Shown here in pieces: positions 14,401 through 21,101 of a stretch of DNA of 21,101 nucleotides. The notes beneath the pieces are model-generated. The model had not been told where the DNA came from. It ran no database searches and saw nothing but the letters and a program-made list of their open reading frames with translations. The stretch is from JANQTF01 sp036835375. Lineage in GTDB: Bacteria; Bacteroidota; Bacteroidia; J057. A program made the translations under genes and the position numbers. How positions within the stretch are numbered: the stretch's first letter is position 1; every line of letters starts with the position of its first letter. The stretch covers positions 1 to 21,101 of the forward strand of contig DAITMB010000089.1 of the NCBI GenBank assembly GCA_036835375.1, in the 5' to 3' direction.

Positions 14401-17400
14401 TTGATGGCACGCCGGATCTGATTTGGTCGGTGGACCTCAACCTCAACATGATCGCAGCCAATCGGGCCTTCCATGAGTGGAATGCCGCTCGGTCCGCGCA
14501 TCGGATGGTGGAGGGAGATCCTGTGCTCCTGGAAGCATACGGTGAGGAAATGTACACCCGCTGGAAACATCATTACGAACGGGCGCTCAAGCAGGAACGC
14601 TTTTCCGTGCGCGAAGCGTCGCTCAATCCTCAAACCTCTCGCATGGAGTACGCCCACGTGTATTTCAGCCCGATTTACGATTCTGAAAGCAACTTTATCG
14701 GCGTGGCCTGCTACTCCAAGGACACGACCGAAGATACCCTTAATCAGCTCACGCTCAAGCAAACGCAAGAGGAACTGAGCAACATCATGGATTCTTCCCT
14801 AGATGTCATCTGTACGGTGGACGAAACTGGCACTTTTGTGCGAGTGAGCGCAGCTTCTACCAAAGTGTGGGGCTACACACCCGAAGAACTCAAAGGGACC
14901 AAACTCGACGCGCTGATCTATCAAGAAGACCTTGCCGATTCGTTGGAAGCGAGAAAGATGATCAGAGCTGGGGTAGAAATGCCCCATTTTGAGAACCGAT
15001 ATGTCCGAAAAGATGGCACCATCGTCCCCTTGATTTGGTCGGCCAGATGGAATGAAGAGAAACGCCGCATCTATAGCGTAGCCAAAGATGCGACCCAAAT
15101 CAAAGAGGTCCTGAGCGATCTCTCTCTCTTGATCGACCATACTGAGGAATCGTTCATTCTCTTGGACCGCGAGCTGATCATTCGGTCCTTCAATCGTCAG
15201 TTTTACCTTCTCTACCTCAAGTATTTCCAGATCGAAGTAAAAAAAGGCGTCTCCATTCTGACGTATGCCCTCCCGGGGCGATTGGAGGCTTTGAAGCAAA
15301 CTTATGAACGAGCATTGGAGGGTCTCGTGCAACATTCTGAGCTAGTGTTTACCGATCTTGAAGGCATTTCTCACATCATTGAGCTGAAATACAAGCCCTC
15401 TCGCAACGCATATCAAGAGATCGTAGGGGTCTTTGTGTCCGCGACGGACATCACTGAGCAGCGCTTCGCTCAGCAAGAACTGGTCATGAGCGAGAAGCGT
15501 TATCGCGCTTTGGTCGAAAACGGCGCCGATGCCTTGGTGATTTTAGATGCTACTGGTAAGCCGGTTTATGTTTCGCCTTCCATTTCAAATGTATTGGGAT
15601 ACAGCGAAAGGGAAGCAATGGATCTCAATCTATTTGAGATCATCCATCCCGACGACGTACCAGGAATAGTCCAGAAAATGGAAGAAGTGATGGCCCATCC
15701 GGGTGTACCCTTGCCGGGATATACCAGCCGCACCCGTCACAAAGATGGTTCCTGGCGCTGGCTAGAGGCCACGCTCACCAATCTACTCCATGACCCTCAT
15801 ATTCAGGGCATTGTGGACAATTTTCGCGATGTCACCGAAAAGATTCAGGCCGACAACCAACTCAAGCGCTCGGAAGCAGATTACCGAGCCTTGTTTGATT
15901 TCAGCCCGCTTCCCAAGTACATCTACCGGCAGACTTCGCTCCAAATCCTTGACGCCAACGAAGCCGCTTTTGACCAGTATGGTTATTCCCACGAGGAATT
16001 TCTAGCAAAAACCATCGAATCTTTCCATCCTGAAGGAGAGTTCGACGAAGCTCGATGGACCCTGGGCGAGGGGGAGGCCGTGGAAAGAGCTGTCAATTTC
16101 GGTGTGTTCACCCACCTGCGTCAAGACGGCAGAAGCTTGAGGATGGACGTCACTGGCAAGACCATCCAGTATCAGGGAGAAGCTTGTGTGATTGTCGTTT
16201 GTATCGACGTGACAGAGCGAGAAGAACTCCTTCAACGACTGCTCGACTCGCGGCAGAAACTAAGTCAGGCCGCGAAAATCGCAAAATTAGGTCATTGGGA
16301 ACTAGAGATGGATTCACAGGCGCTCTTTTGGTCCGAAGATGTGTATGAAATCTGGGAAGAAGCCCCCAACAACTTTTTCCCAACCTTCGACACCTTCGTC
16401 CAGACTGTGTATGAACCAGATAAGAAGCGCTTCACTGCCGCCTACCACCAAGTCTTGGCGGGTGAAATCATTCTTGATGTGACCCACAGGGTCGCTCTGC
16501 CTTGTGGAAAGCTCAAATGGATCCATCAGCGCGGCTTGCTCGAGTATGACGAGCAAAGACAATCTCGCCTTTTTCGTGGAACAGTGCAGGACATCACCGA
16601 GCAAAAAAAAGAAGAGCATCGACTCAGGCTCATGGAGAGTGTCATCACTCATACTCACGACTCGGTGCTCATCACCGAAGCAGAACCCATCGAAGATACC
16701 GGCCCTCGCATTATTTTTGTCAACGAGGCTTTCACGCGCATGACTGGCTACAGTGCTCAAGAGATCATTGGTAAAACCCCGCGTATCCTCCAAGGCCCCA
16801 AAACCGACCGGAAAGAACTTGCGCGCTTGAAACAGTCGCTCGCCAAGTGGGAGCCTTGCCAAGTCACAACCATCAATTACACCAAGAGTGGGGAAGAGTT
16901 CTGGGTTAATCTTTCGATCAGTCCCGTAGCTGACGAGACAGGATGGTACACCCATTGGATCTCGATCCAACGCGACGTGACGAGTATCAAACAAAAGGAA
17001 CTACAAAAGAAACTCCTCGCCGACATCAGCCTGTTGTTCAACCAACACGAGACCCTGAAAAGCTGCCTCGATCAGGCTGTTCATCATTTGACTCAATTTG
17101 GGGAATTCAGCTTGGTCGAAGCCTGGCTTCCCAGCCCCGATAAAAAACAACTTCATCTCACAGCGATTCATCCCAATGACGATACCGCCAGTATTTTTCG
17201 TCAAGAGAGTCAGGATTTTAAATCTTTTGCCATTGGCGAGGGCCTCCCGGGAACAGTATGGGAGACTGGGCAGCCCGAATTATGGGACCAAATTGACCGA
17301 AAGAAAGCATTTCTTCGTCGCAAAGCAGCCAAAGCATCTGGTCTCAAAGCCGCCCTTGGCCTTCCACTCCTCCACCACGGTAAGGTAGTCGGGGTCTTGG

Positions 17401-20400
17401 TCTTTGGCACCAAAGAGACGGGAAGCAAGCTCAGCCATCTTCAAGAGTTCTTCGAAGAGTTGCAGACCTACATGGGCACGGAGTTGATGCGAAAGCAGCT
17501 TGAAGAAGAGCTTTCTCGCATCTTCGGGGCAGCCCCCGACATCATTTGCGTCGCGGGCTTCGATGGCTACTTCAAAAAAGTCAATCCGGCGATGAGCCAG
17601 ATTCTGGGCTACTCTGAAGAAGAGATACTCAACACCCCCATCCTTGAGTTTACCCACCCCGAAGATCGGCTCATGACCCAAAAGACAATGGAAGCGCTCG
17701 CGCTTGGGGAACAAGGCAGTAGATTTGAAAACCGATACCTGACCAAGGAGGGAAAGGTGATTTGGTTTTCCTGGAGCATCAAACTATTCGTTGAAGAGGG
17801 GATCTCCTACAGTGTGGCCAAAAACATTACGGAGCAGAAAGAGCTAGAACTACTGCTGGACAATGCCACCAACCTGGCCCGGATCGGAGGATGGGAAGTG
17901 AATCTACAGACACGAATCGTGAGCCTCTCCGACATGACCAGAGAAATCCACGAGCTGGAAGACGATCAGGAGGTCGATATCGACGAAGTCATCCTCTACT
18001 ATCGAGAAGATGTGCAAGGGATTGTCCGAACATTTGTAGATCAAGCCATCAGCGAAGGCACACCTTGGGACTTTGAGTTGCCGATCATCACGGCCAAGGG
18101 CCACGAACGCTGGATCAGGGCGATCGGACAAGCGGAAATGCGGGACGGCATCTGCATCCGCCTGTATGGAAGTTTTCAAGACATTCACCAGCGAAAGACC
18201 GTCGAGCTTCGGCTTGAACAGACCGCCAACAACATTCCTGGAGTCATTTTCCAGTATGTTCTCCACGCTGACGGCAGCGATGAGATCCTTCACGTCAGTG
18301 ATGGTGCTCGGTTCATATGGGGGCTTGCGCCAGAAATTGCCATGAAAGACTCCCGCCAGGTATGGGAGCAGGTTTTGCCAGAAGACGTTTCGCTCTTTCA
18401 GGAAAGCATCATGGAGTCTGCCCAGCACCTGAGCCGCTGGACACACCAGTGGCGCATACGGCACACCGACGGCAGCCTGAGATGGCTGGAAGGACACGGG
18501 ACACCCAAGAAGCAACTTGGTAGCAGCGACGTGTATTGGGACACAGTCCTCTTTGACGTGACTGAAAAAAAGGAGCTCGAAAACCTCCTCCAGCGCTCCA
18601 GCGAGATGGCGCGCATCGGGAGCTGGGAACTAGACCTTCGAAAGGAAGGCAACGATGGGATGTTTTGGTCATCCATGACAAGAAGCATTCTCGGCGTAAG
18701 CCGAGACTACGACCCGAGCTTGTCTGGCGGCTACGAATTTTACGAGCCCGAAAGCCAACGGCGCGTGCGAGAGGCTGTAGATCTACTCATCTCAACGGGA
18801 AAGAGCTTTGACCTTGAGCTGCTGCTCTACACAGAAGAGGGGCGCCCTCAGTGGGTGCGATCCATCGGAGAGTCGGAGTGGGTCGGTAACGAGTGCGTCA
18901 AAATTTTTGGGAGTTTTCAGGACATTCATCAGCGAAAAATCGCAGAGCTGGAGCTACTTCAATTCAAGAAAATCATCGAAAATTCTCAAGATGGTATCTC
19001 CATCGCCAATCGGGAAGGTCAATGTCTCTATCTCAATCCAATCTTCGGTAAGCTGCTGGGCCATACCCCGGAAAGCCTGGAGATGGCAGGCGGATCCAAG
19101 ACCCTCTATGAGGATGAAGCTGTGGCCGAGAAGGTGTTTGCCACACTTCTGGCAGGAAACTACTGGAAAGGAGATGTGGACCTGCTCGACAGCCAAGGTC
19201 AGCGCATGAGCTTCTACCTCAGCGGTGGTCCCATCTTTGACGACCAAAATCAGCTCATTGCCATTTATGGTATTCACACGGATATCTCGGAGCGCAAGCA
19301 GGCTGAAGTGGCGCTCAAAAAAGCTTTTGACGAAAAAAACACCATCCTCGAAAGCATCGCCGATGGGTTTATCACCGTGAACCGAGAATGGGACATCACC
19401 TACTGGAACCTCGCAGCCGAGCAAATATTAGGACTCCGGCGGGAAGAAGTTCTGGGACGGAAGCTGTGGGATGTGTACGAAGGGGCTATCGACTCCGAAT
19501 TTTACCATCAGTATCACTATGCACTGGAACAAAACGAGGTCGTCCATTTCGAATCCCCCTACGAAGAACTAGGGATCTGGGTCGCAATGACAGCCTATCC
19601 ATTGGCAGGCGGGTTATCGATCTATTTCCGGGACATCACCGAGCAAAAGGCGGCCCAGCAACTCGTGCAGCAGTCCAATGAGCGCTTTGAAAAAGTAGCA
19701 CTTGCCACCAATGACGCTATCTGGGACTGGGATCTTGTACATGATGAAGTCTATCGTACGGGCAATGGCTTCACCAACATTTTTGGATACGACAACGATG
19801 AGTCGAAAATGGAGATTGATTTCTGGCCAAAGCGGGTCCATCCGGAAGACCGAAATCGATTCAAGGAATCTCAAAACGTTATCTTGGCAGATCCAGAAAA
19901 GAATTTTTGGGAATGTGAGTATCGGTTTCTGAGAAAGAATGGGACCTATGCCTATGTGTATGACCGAGGCTTCGTTGTGAGAGATGATCAAGGGAAGGCC
20001 ATTCGAATGGTAGGCTCTACCCAAGACATCACCCAGCGGCAGGCATATGAGGAGTCGCTCCGCACGCTCAACGAATCCTTGGAGGCACAAGCGCGGGCAC
20101 TGGCTTTCTCCAATCAGGAGCTGGAGCAATTTGCCTACATCGCTTCCCATGACCTTCAAGAACCCCTGCGCATGGTCAGCAGCTTTTTGGCACAGCTGGA
20201 AACTAAATACAAAGATCAACTCGATGAGCGGGCACAGCGTTACATCTACTTTGCTGTGGATGGCGCCAGGAGAATGAGACAAATTATTTTAGATCTGCTC
20301 GAATTTTCGAGGGTAGGAAACTACGAAGAAGCCCCTGAGAAGGTGGATCTTCCTGAACTCGTGAAAGAAGTACAGCTGCTTCAGCGAAAAGTCATTGAGG

Positions 20401-20807
20401 AAAAACAGGCAACCGTGGTGACCGCTGCGCTTCCAATGGTCATGTCTTATCGCCTACCATTGCTTCAGGTGTTCCAGAATTTGATTGGAAATGCCTTGAA
20501 ATATGTCCGGCAAGACGTAACTCCCTTCGTGAAGATTGATTTTCAGGAGACCGATCAGGAATGGACTTTCTCAGTAGCAGACAATGGCCTCGGGATTGAA
20601 GAGGAGTATTTCGAAAAAATCTTCATTCTCTTCCAACGCTTGCATCAAAAGACAGAATACTCCGGGACGGGGATGGGCCTCGCTATTGTGAAAAAGATCG
20701 TGGACCATCTCGGCGGCAAAATTTGGGTGGATTCTACCATCGGAAAAGGAAGCACTTTCTATTTTACCCTCCCTAAAAACCAAATGGATACAACAGATGA
20801 AGAATAA
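11433..20807 (+). CDS. giant CheB-CheR-coiled coil-multi-PAS-GAF-histidine kinase
   Basis: 3124 residues in one uninterrupted frame. Order: CheB methylesterase (15-195; S23, H50, D142), CheR methyltransferase (212-475; PGCSTGEE at 314-321), a divergent PAS-like domain (505-622), a Glu-rich coiled coil (640-730), nine PAS domains (starting near 733, 857, 982, 1110, 1227, 1352, 1479, 1605, 1731), GAF (1862-2015), seven more PAS (near 2022, 2141, 2261, 2384, 2507, 2632, 2747), HisKA (2896-2962; H2906) and HATPase_c (3005-3115; N3016/N3020, D3050, GTGMGLAI). Most PAS units end in a DxTE-type linker, the usual PAC end. There is no signal peptide, membrane helix, HAMP or receiver domain, so it should be a soluble kinase signalling to a separate regulator. 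CheB-CheR-PAS fusions are a known class; the PAS number here is extreme. No convincing promoter lies in the 119 bp upstream. Confidence 0.93.
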   Translation: MPLPLTPDISPAPKPHIIAVGASAGGLEALQDFLSHLPDLINSCIIVAQHLSPTHKSMLVQLLSRETKLAVDEATHGNLLQANKVYITPPDKEITILQGKIHLQKPAVAVGPKPSVDVLFRSLAAETEIIVIGVILSGTGSDGAAGIKALKAAGYYVIAQEPETAKYDGMPVAAIQTGLVDAVLAPEKMGEEIQEYLADPSRVREDESLKALPPLSQIFHLLSRRTGTDFSNYKPATIGRRLEKRMDALGIDSLEQYLQVIEHDPKEADDMFNMILIGVTSFFRDMEAFGALEDHLLRIINHKTNRDPIRVWVPGCSTGEEAYSIAILFHRILKERAQQYNIQIFATDIDEKAISIARRGIYPASIVDPLPVEIREQYFISKGREYELIKSIRSMVLYSKHDVTRNPPFLRLDLISCRNLLIYFNAALQQQILPIFHYAILQDGLLFLGKSETVGQFNDLFATVDAKNKLFQRKRGGNLHAIKFSAFKAQKQPLPQRVDPRLKQDLSISELVKETLFHSYEHPYVVVNESHDIQEVSGDVRLFISLSPGSVHLNLLKMVNQELQLEVRSILSRSIKERAGVKSQIKRFELFGSQHFVRIQAKPLIYAEGIESLYVVIFEKLDIDKFVSHAPETTRELSLDAHTAELEHELAATKEHLQTYIEEIETSNEELQSLNEELQSTNEELQSSNEELETSNEELQSTNEEIQIAYAELKAANEELERKERLLREHQANTKALLNNDLQAFVLVDITYKIIEFNQRAGEMFSRLRHKQIKTGDSIVDYIPPDQLESFILDFGTATGGQSHDCEKVLKDAHGERRWFRIHYTPVTFDDHEIVGISIGLLDVTLLKQALSDLNATERLVSSVFNAVSTGICVTNQEGIFEDVNDEYCQIYGYRREELIGESFVVVVPMEYRAMMQAMHDDFIAGGTELPGEFDVITKSGETITVSVMADLLIQPDGSRHKVTSVRNITEIKQKEAEVIRIKNNRDALIDGTPDLIWSVDLNLNMIAANRAFHEWNAARSAHRMVEGDPVLLEAYGEEMYTRWKHHYERALKQERFSVREASLNPQTSRMEYAHVYFSPIYDSESNFIGVACYSKDTTEDTLNQLTLKQTQEELSNIMDSSLDVICTVDETGTFVRVSAASTKVWGYTPEELKGTKLDALIYQEDLADSLEARKMIRAGVEMPHFENRYVRKDGTIVPLIWSARWNEEKRRIYSVAKDATQIKEVLSDLSLLIDHTEESFILLDRELIIRSFNRQFYLLYLKYFQIEVKKGVSILTYALPGRLEALKQTYERALEGLVQHSELVFTDLEGISHIIELKYKPSRNAYQEIVGVFVSATDITEQRFAQQELVMSEKRYRALVENGADALVILDATGKPVYVSPSISNVLGYSEREAMDLNLFEIIHPDDVPGIVQKMEEVMAHPGVPLPGYTSRTRHKDGSWRWLEATLTNLLHDPHIQGIVDNFRDVTEKIQADNQLKRSEADYRALFDFSPLPKYIYRQTSLQILDANEAAFDQYGYSHEEFLAKTIESFHPEGEFDEARWTLGEGEAVERAVNFGVFTHLRQDGRSLRMDVTGKTIQYQGEACVIVVCIDVTEREELLQRLLDSRQKLSQAAKIAKLGHWELEMDSQALFWSEDVYEIWEEAPNNFFPTFDTFVQTVYEPDKKRFTAAYHQVLAGEIILDVTHRVALPCGKLKWIHQRGLLEYDEQRQSRLFRGTVQDITEQKKEEHRLRLMESVITHTHDSVLITEAEPIEDTGPRIIFVNEAFTRMTGYSAQEIIGKTPRILQGPKTDRKELARLKQSLAKWEPCQVTTINYTKSGEEFWVNLSISPVADETGWYTHWISIQRDVTSIKQKELQKKLLADISLLFNQHETLKSCLDQAVHHLTQFGEFSLVEAWLPSPDKKQLHLTAIHPNDDTASIFRQESQDFKSFAIGEGLPGTVWETGQPELWDQIDRKKAFLRRKAAKASGLKAALGLPLLHHGKVVGVLVFGTKETGSKLSHLQEFFEELQTYMGTELMRKQLEEELSRIFGAAPDIICVAGFDGYFKKVNPAMSQILGYSEEEILNTPILEFTHPEDRLMTQKTMEALALGEQGSRFENRYLTKEGKVIWFSWSIKLFVEEGISYSVAKNITEQKELELLLDNATNLARIGGWEVNLQTRIVSLSDMTREIHELEDDQEVDIDEVILYYREDVQGIVRTFVDQAISEGTPWDFELPIITAKGHERWIRAIGQAEMRDGICIRLYGSFQDIHQRKTVELRLEQTANNIPGVIFQYVLHADGSDEILHVSDGARFIWGLAPEIAMKDSRQVWEQVLPEDVSLFQESIMESAQHLSRWTHQWRIRHTDGSLRWLEGHGTPKKQLGSSDVYWDTVLFDVTEKKELENLLQRSSEMARIGSWELDLRKEGNDGMFWSSMTRSILGVSRDYDPSLSGGYEFYEPESQRRVREAVDLLISTGKSFDLELLLYTEEGRPQWVRSIGESEWVGNECVKIFGSFQDIHQRKIAELELLQFKKIIENSQDGISIANREGQCLYLNPIFGKLLGHTPESLEMAGGSKTLYEDEAVAEKVFATLLAGNYWKGDVDLLDSQGQRMSFYLSGGPIFDDQNQLIAIYGIHTDISERKQAEVALKKAFDEKNTILESIADGFITVNREWDITYWNLAAEQILGLRREEVLGRKLWDVYEGAIDSEFYHQYHYALEQNEVVHFESPYEELGIWVAMTAYPLAGGLSIYFRDITEQKAAQQLVQQSNERFEKVALATNDAIWDWDLVHDEVYRTGNGFTNIFGYDNDESKMEIDFWPKRVHPEDRNRFKESQNVILADPEKNFWECEYRFLRKNGTYAYVYDRGFVVRDDQGKAIRMVGSTQDITQRQAYEESLRTLNESLEAQARALAFSNQELEQFAYIASHDLQEPLRMVSSFLAQLETKYKDQLDERAQRYIYFAVDGARRMRQIILDLLEFSRVGNYEEAPEKVDLPELVKEVQLLQRKVIEEKQATVVTAALPMVMSYRLPLLQVFQNLIGNALKYVRQDVTPFVKIDFQETDQEWTFSVADNGLGIEEEYFEKIFILFQRLHQKTEYSGTGMGLAIVKKIVDHLGGKIWVDSTIGKGSTFYFTLPKNQMDTTDEE
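11475..12017 (+). other. CheB methylesterase domain of the giant kinase
   Basis: Residues 15-195. The catalytic triad is readable: S23 in GASAGG, H50 in VAQHLSP and D142 in SGTGSDGA. CheB enzymes remove methyl esters from glutamates. Ordinary CheB proteins have an N-terminal receiver that restrains the esterase; here the polypeptide begins directly at the esterase, so control must come from elsewhere. Confidence 0.92.
12066..12857 (+). other. CheR methyltransferase domain of the giant kinase
   Basis: Residues 212-475. The N-terminal helical part contains NYKPATIGRRLEKRM (232-246). The SAM-binding loop is VWVPGCSTGEEAYS (311-324), followed by FATDID (345-350) and SCRNLLIYF (416-424). All are CheR hallmarks, so an active glutamate methyltransferase is expected. 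Confidence 0.92.
13425..13598 (+). repeat. NEELQS coiled-coil heptad repeats
   Basis: Residues 665-722 hold at least five near-identical heptads of the form (S/T)NEEL(Q/E)(S/T), then more divergent heptads. At DNA level this is an imperfect 21-bp tandem array with varied synonymous codons (GAAGAG, GAGGAG, GAAGAA), so the protein sequence has been maintained rather than the DNA copied recently. Such linkers are usual between CheR and PAS parts in this protein class. Confidence 0.9.
17016..17477 (+). other. GAF domain of the giant kinase
   Basis: Residues about 1862-2015, interrupting the PAS array. Recognisable elements are an initial helix LLADISLLFN, a central GEGLPGTVWETGQPELW, then LGLPLLHHGKVVGVLVFG, the typical GAF core. 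The ligand is unknown; no phytochrome-type chromophore cysteine is evident. Confidence 0.8.
20118..20777 (+). other. HisKA and HATPase_c kinase core of the giant protein
   Basis: Residues about 2896-3115. The phospho-acceptor is H2906 in ASHDLQEPLRM, the form seen in phytochrome-like kinases. The ATPase part shows an N-box (FQNLIGNALKY), G1 (VADNGLGI), an F-box-like FQRLH and G2 (GTGMGLAIVKK). The core appears intact and active. Confidence 0.92.
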
Positions 20808-20810
20808 ATC

Positions 20811-20844
20811 TCATGTTCAAAAGATGCACAGAACAAAACATGAA
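20811..20844. repeat. weak inverted repeat after the giant kinase gene
   Basis: TCATGTT (20811-20817) and AACATGA (20838-20844) can pair around a 20-nt loop, 3 bp after the stop codon. There is no T-run, so it is not a convincing intrinsic terminator. Confidence 0.25.
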
Positions 20845-20901
20845 CTAAGTTGATGTAAAGGGCTGGGATGGGAGGTTTTGCCCCCTGAGGAGAGAGCTTG
20901 T

Positions 20902-21078
20902 TTAGAGGTCTGGTTCTTTCAAGATGTCAGTCGCCAAGCGTCTGCGGTGTGTACTGGTATCGGACTTCCACATTAGGTCAAAAACCGAAGCGCGTAGCGA
21001 ATGCCACCTATCCAAGTGGTTATCCCGCTGGGTTGCCTTTACAATGAGGACAAAACAAATTTTTGTCCCGTACATCAT
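20902..21078 (-). CDS. short ORF of unknown status, possibly a remnant
   Basis: 58 codons from the ATG at 21076-21078 (a second ATG follows at once) to the stop at 20902-20904. The C-terminus reads VFDLMWKSDTSTHRRRLATD and ends ILKEPDL. I do not recognise it. In another minus-strand frame the same start region encodes RDKNLFCPHCKGNPAG and then stops, a zinc-ribbon-like CPHC string, so a frameshifted larger gene is possible. An 8-bp inverted repeat, GGACAAAA / TTTTGTCC (21048-21055 and 21061-21068), lies within its first codons. The window ends 23 bp upstream, so no promoter can be judged. Low confidence that it is a real gene. Confidence 0.22.
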   Translation of the reverse strand: MMYGTKICFVLIVKATQRDNHLDRWHSLRASVFDLMWKSDTSTHRRRLATDILKEPDL

Positions 21079-21101
21079 TGCTCAATTGCTAGTCCCTATT
21101 C

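Noticed and set aside
11880..20282. Many long open frames antisense to the giant kinase gene
   Set aside because: They are shadows of one continuous coding frame whose domains are clear throughout; none shows a recognisable family or a start context.
20857..20890. G-rich then C-rich stretch after the giant kinase gene as a terminator
   Set aside because: No contiguous stem longer than three or four base pairs can be drawn, and there is no T-run.

Overview
The window looks like chromosomal DNA of a member of the Bacteroidota. Four candidate promoters have the TTG/TTTG, 19-nt spacer, TAnnTTTG layout typical of that phylum. Other support is the rbfA-permease gene pair, a futalosine-type menaquinone pathway, and few Shine-Dalgarno sites. 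A finer placement (for example Saprospiria) is only a guess. No rRNA, tRNA, CRISPR array or intact mobile element was seen.

Layout: (1) 1-2236 begins with a G-free AACTCCC tandem repeat whose other strand can form a G-quadruplex. Two divergent envelope thioredoxin-fold genes follow: a membrane-anchored CYPC protein with a SPOR-like tail (minus), and a secreted WCVWC protein (plus) followed by a secreted protein of unknown function. (2) 2383-5115 is a menaquinone cluster: mqnE, a histidine phosphatase, mqnA. (3) 5138-5436 looks like a separate small transcription unit with a promoter, a 41-codon ORF and a terminator. (4) 5435-7615 (minus) is a GH67 alpha-glucuronidase with its own promoter. 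(5) 7846-9443 (minus) is rbfA and a LolC/LolE-type permease, translationally coupled. (6) 9478-11313 (plus) is an MsbA-type ABC exporter, divergent from rbfA across only 34 bp. (7) 11433-20807 is one gene of 3124 codons encoding a soluble CheB-CheR-coiled coil-multi-PAS-GAF-histidine kinase. (8) 20808-21101 is a tail with a short minus-strand ORF of unclear status.

How the genes relate: MqnA and MqnE catalyse the first two steps of futalosine menaquinone synthesis. The thioredoxin-like proteins probably act on envelope thiols. The glucuronidase finishes degradation of glucuronoxylan fragments. The giant kinase carries a receptor-methylation pair (CheB and CheR) joined to a Glu-pair-rich coiled coil, about 17 PAS domains, a GAF domain and a kinase core. 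It has no membrane segment and no receiver. The most interesting idea here is that it could be a self-contained, methylation-adapting sensor; this is inference. Other points of interest are the overlapping face-to-face promoters between rbfA and the exporter, and the small transcription unit at 5138-5436.
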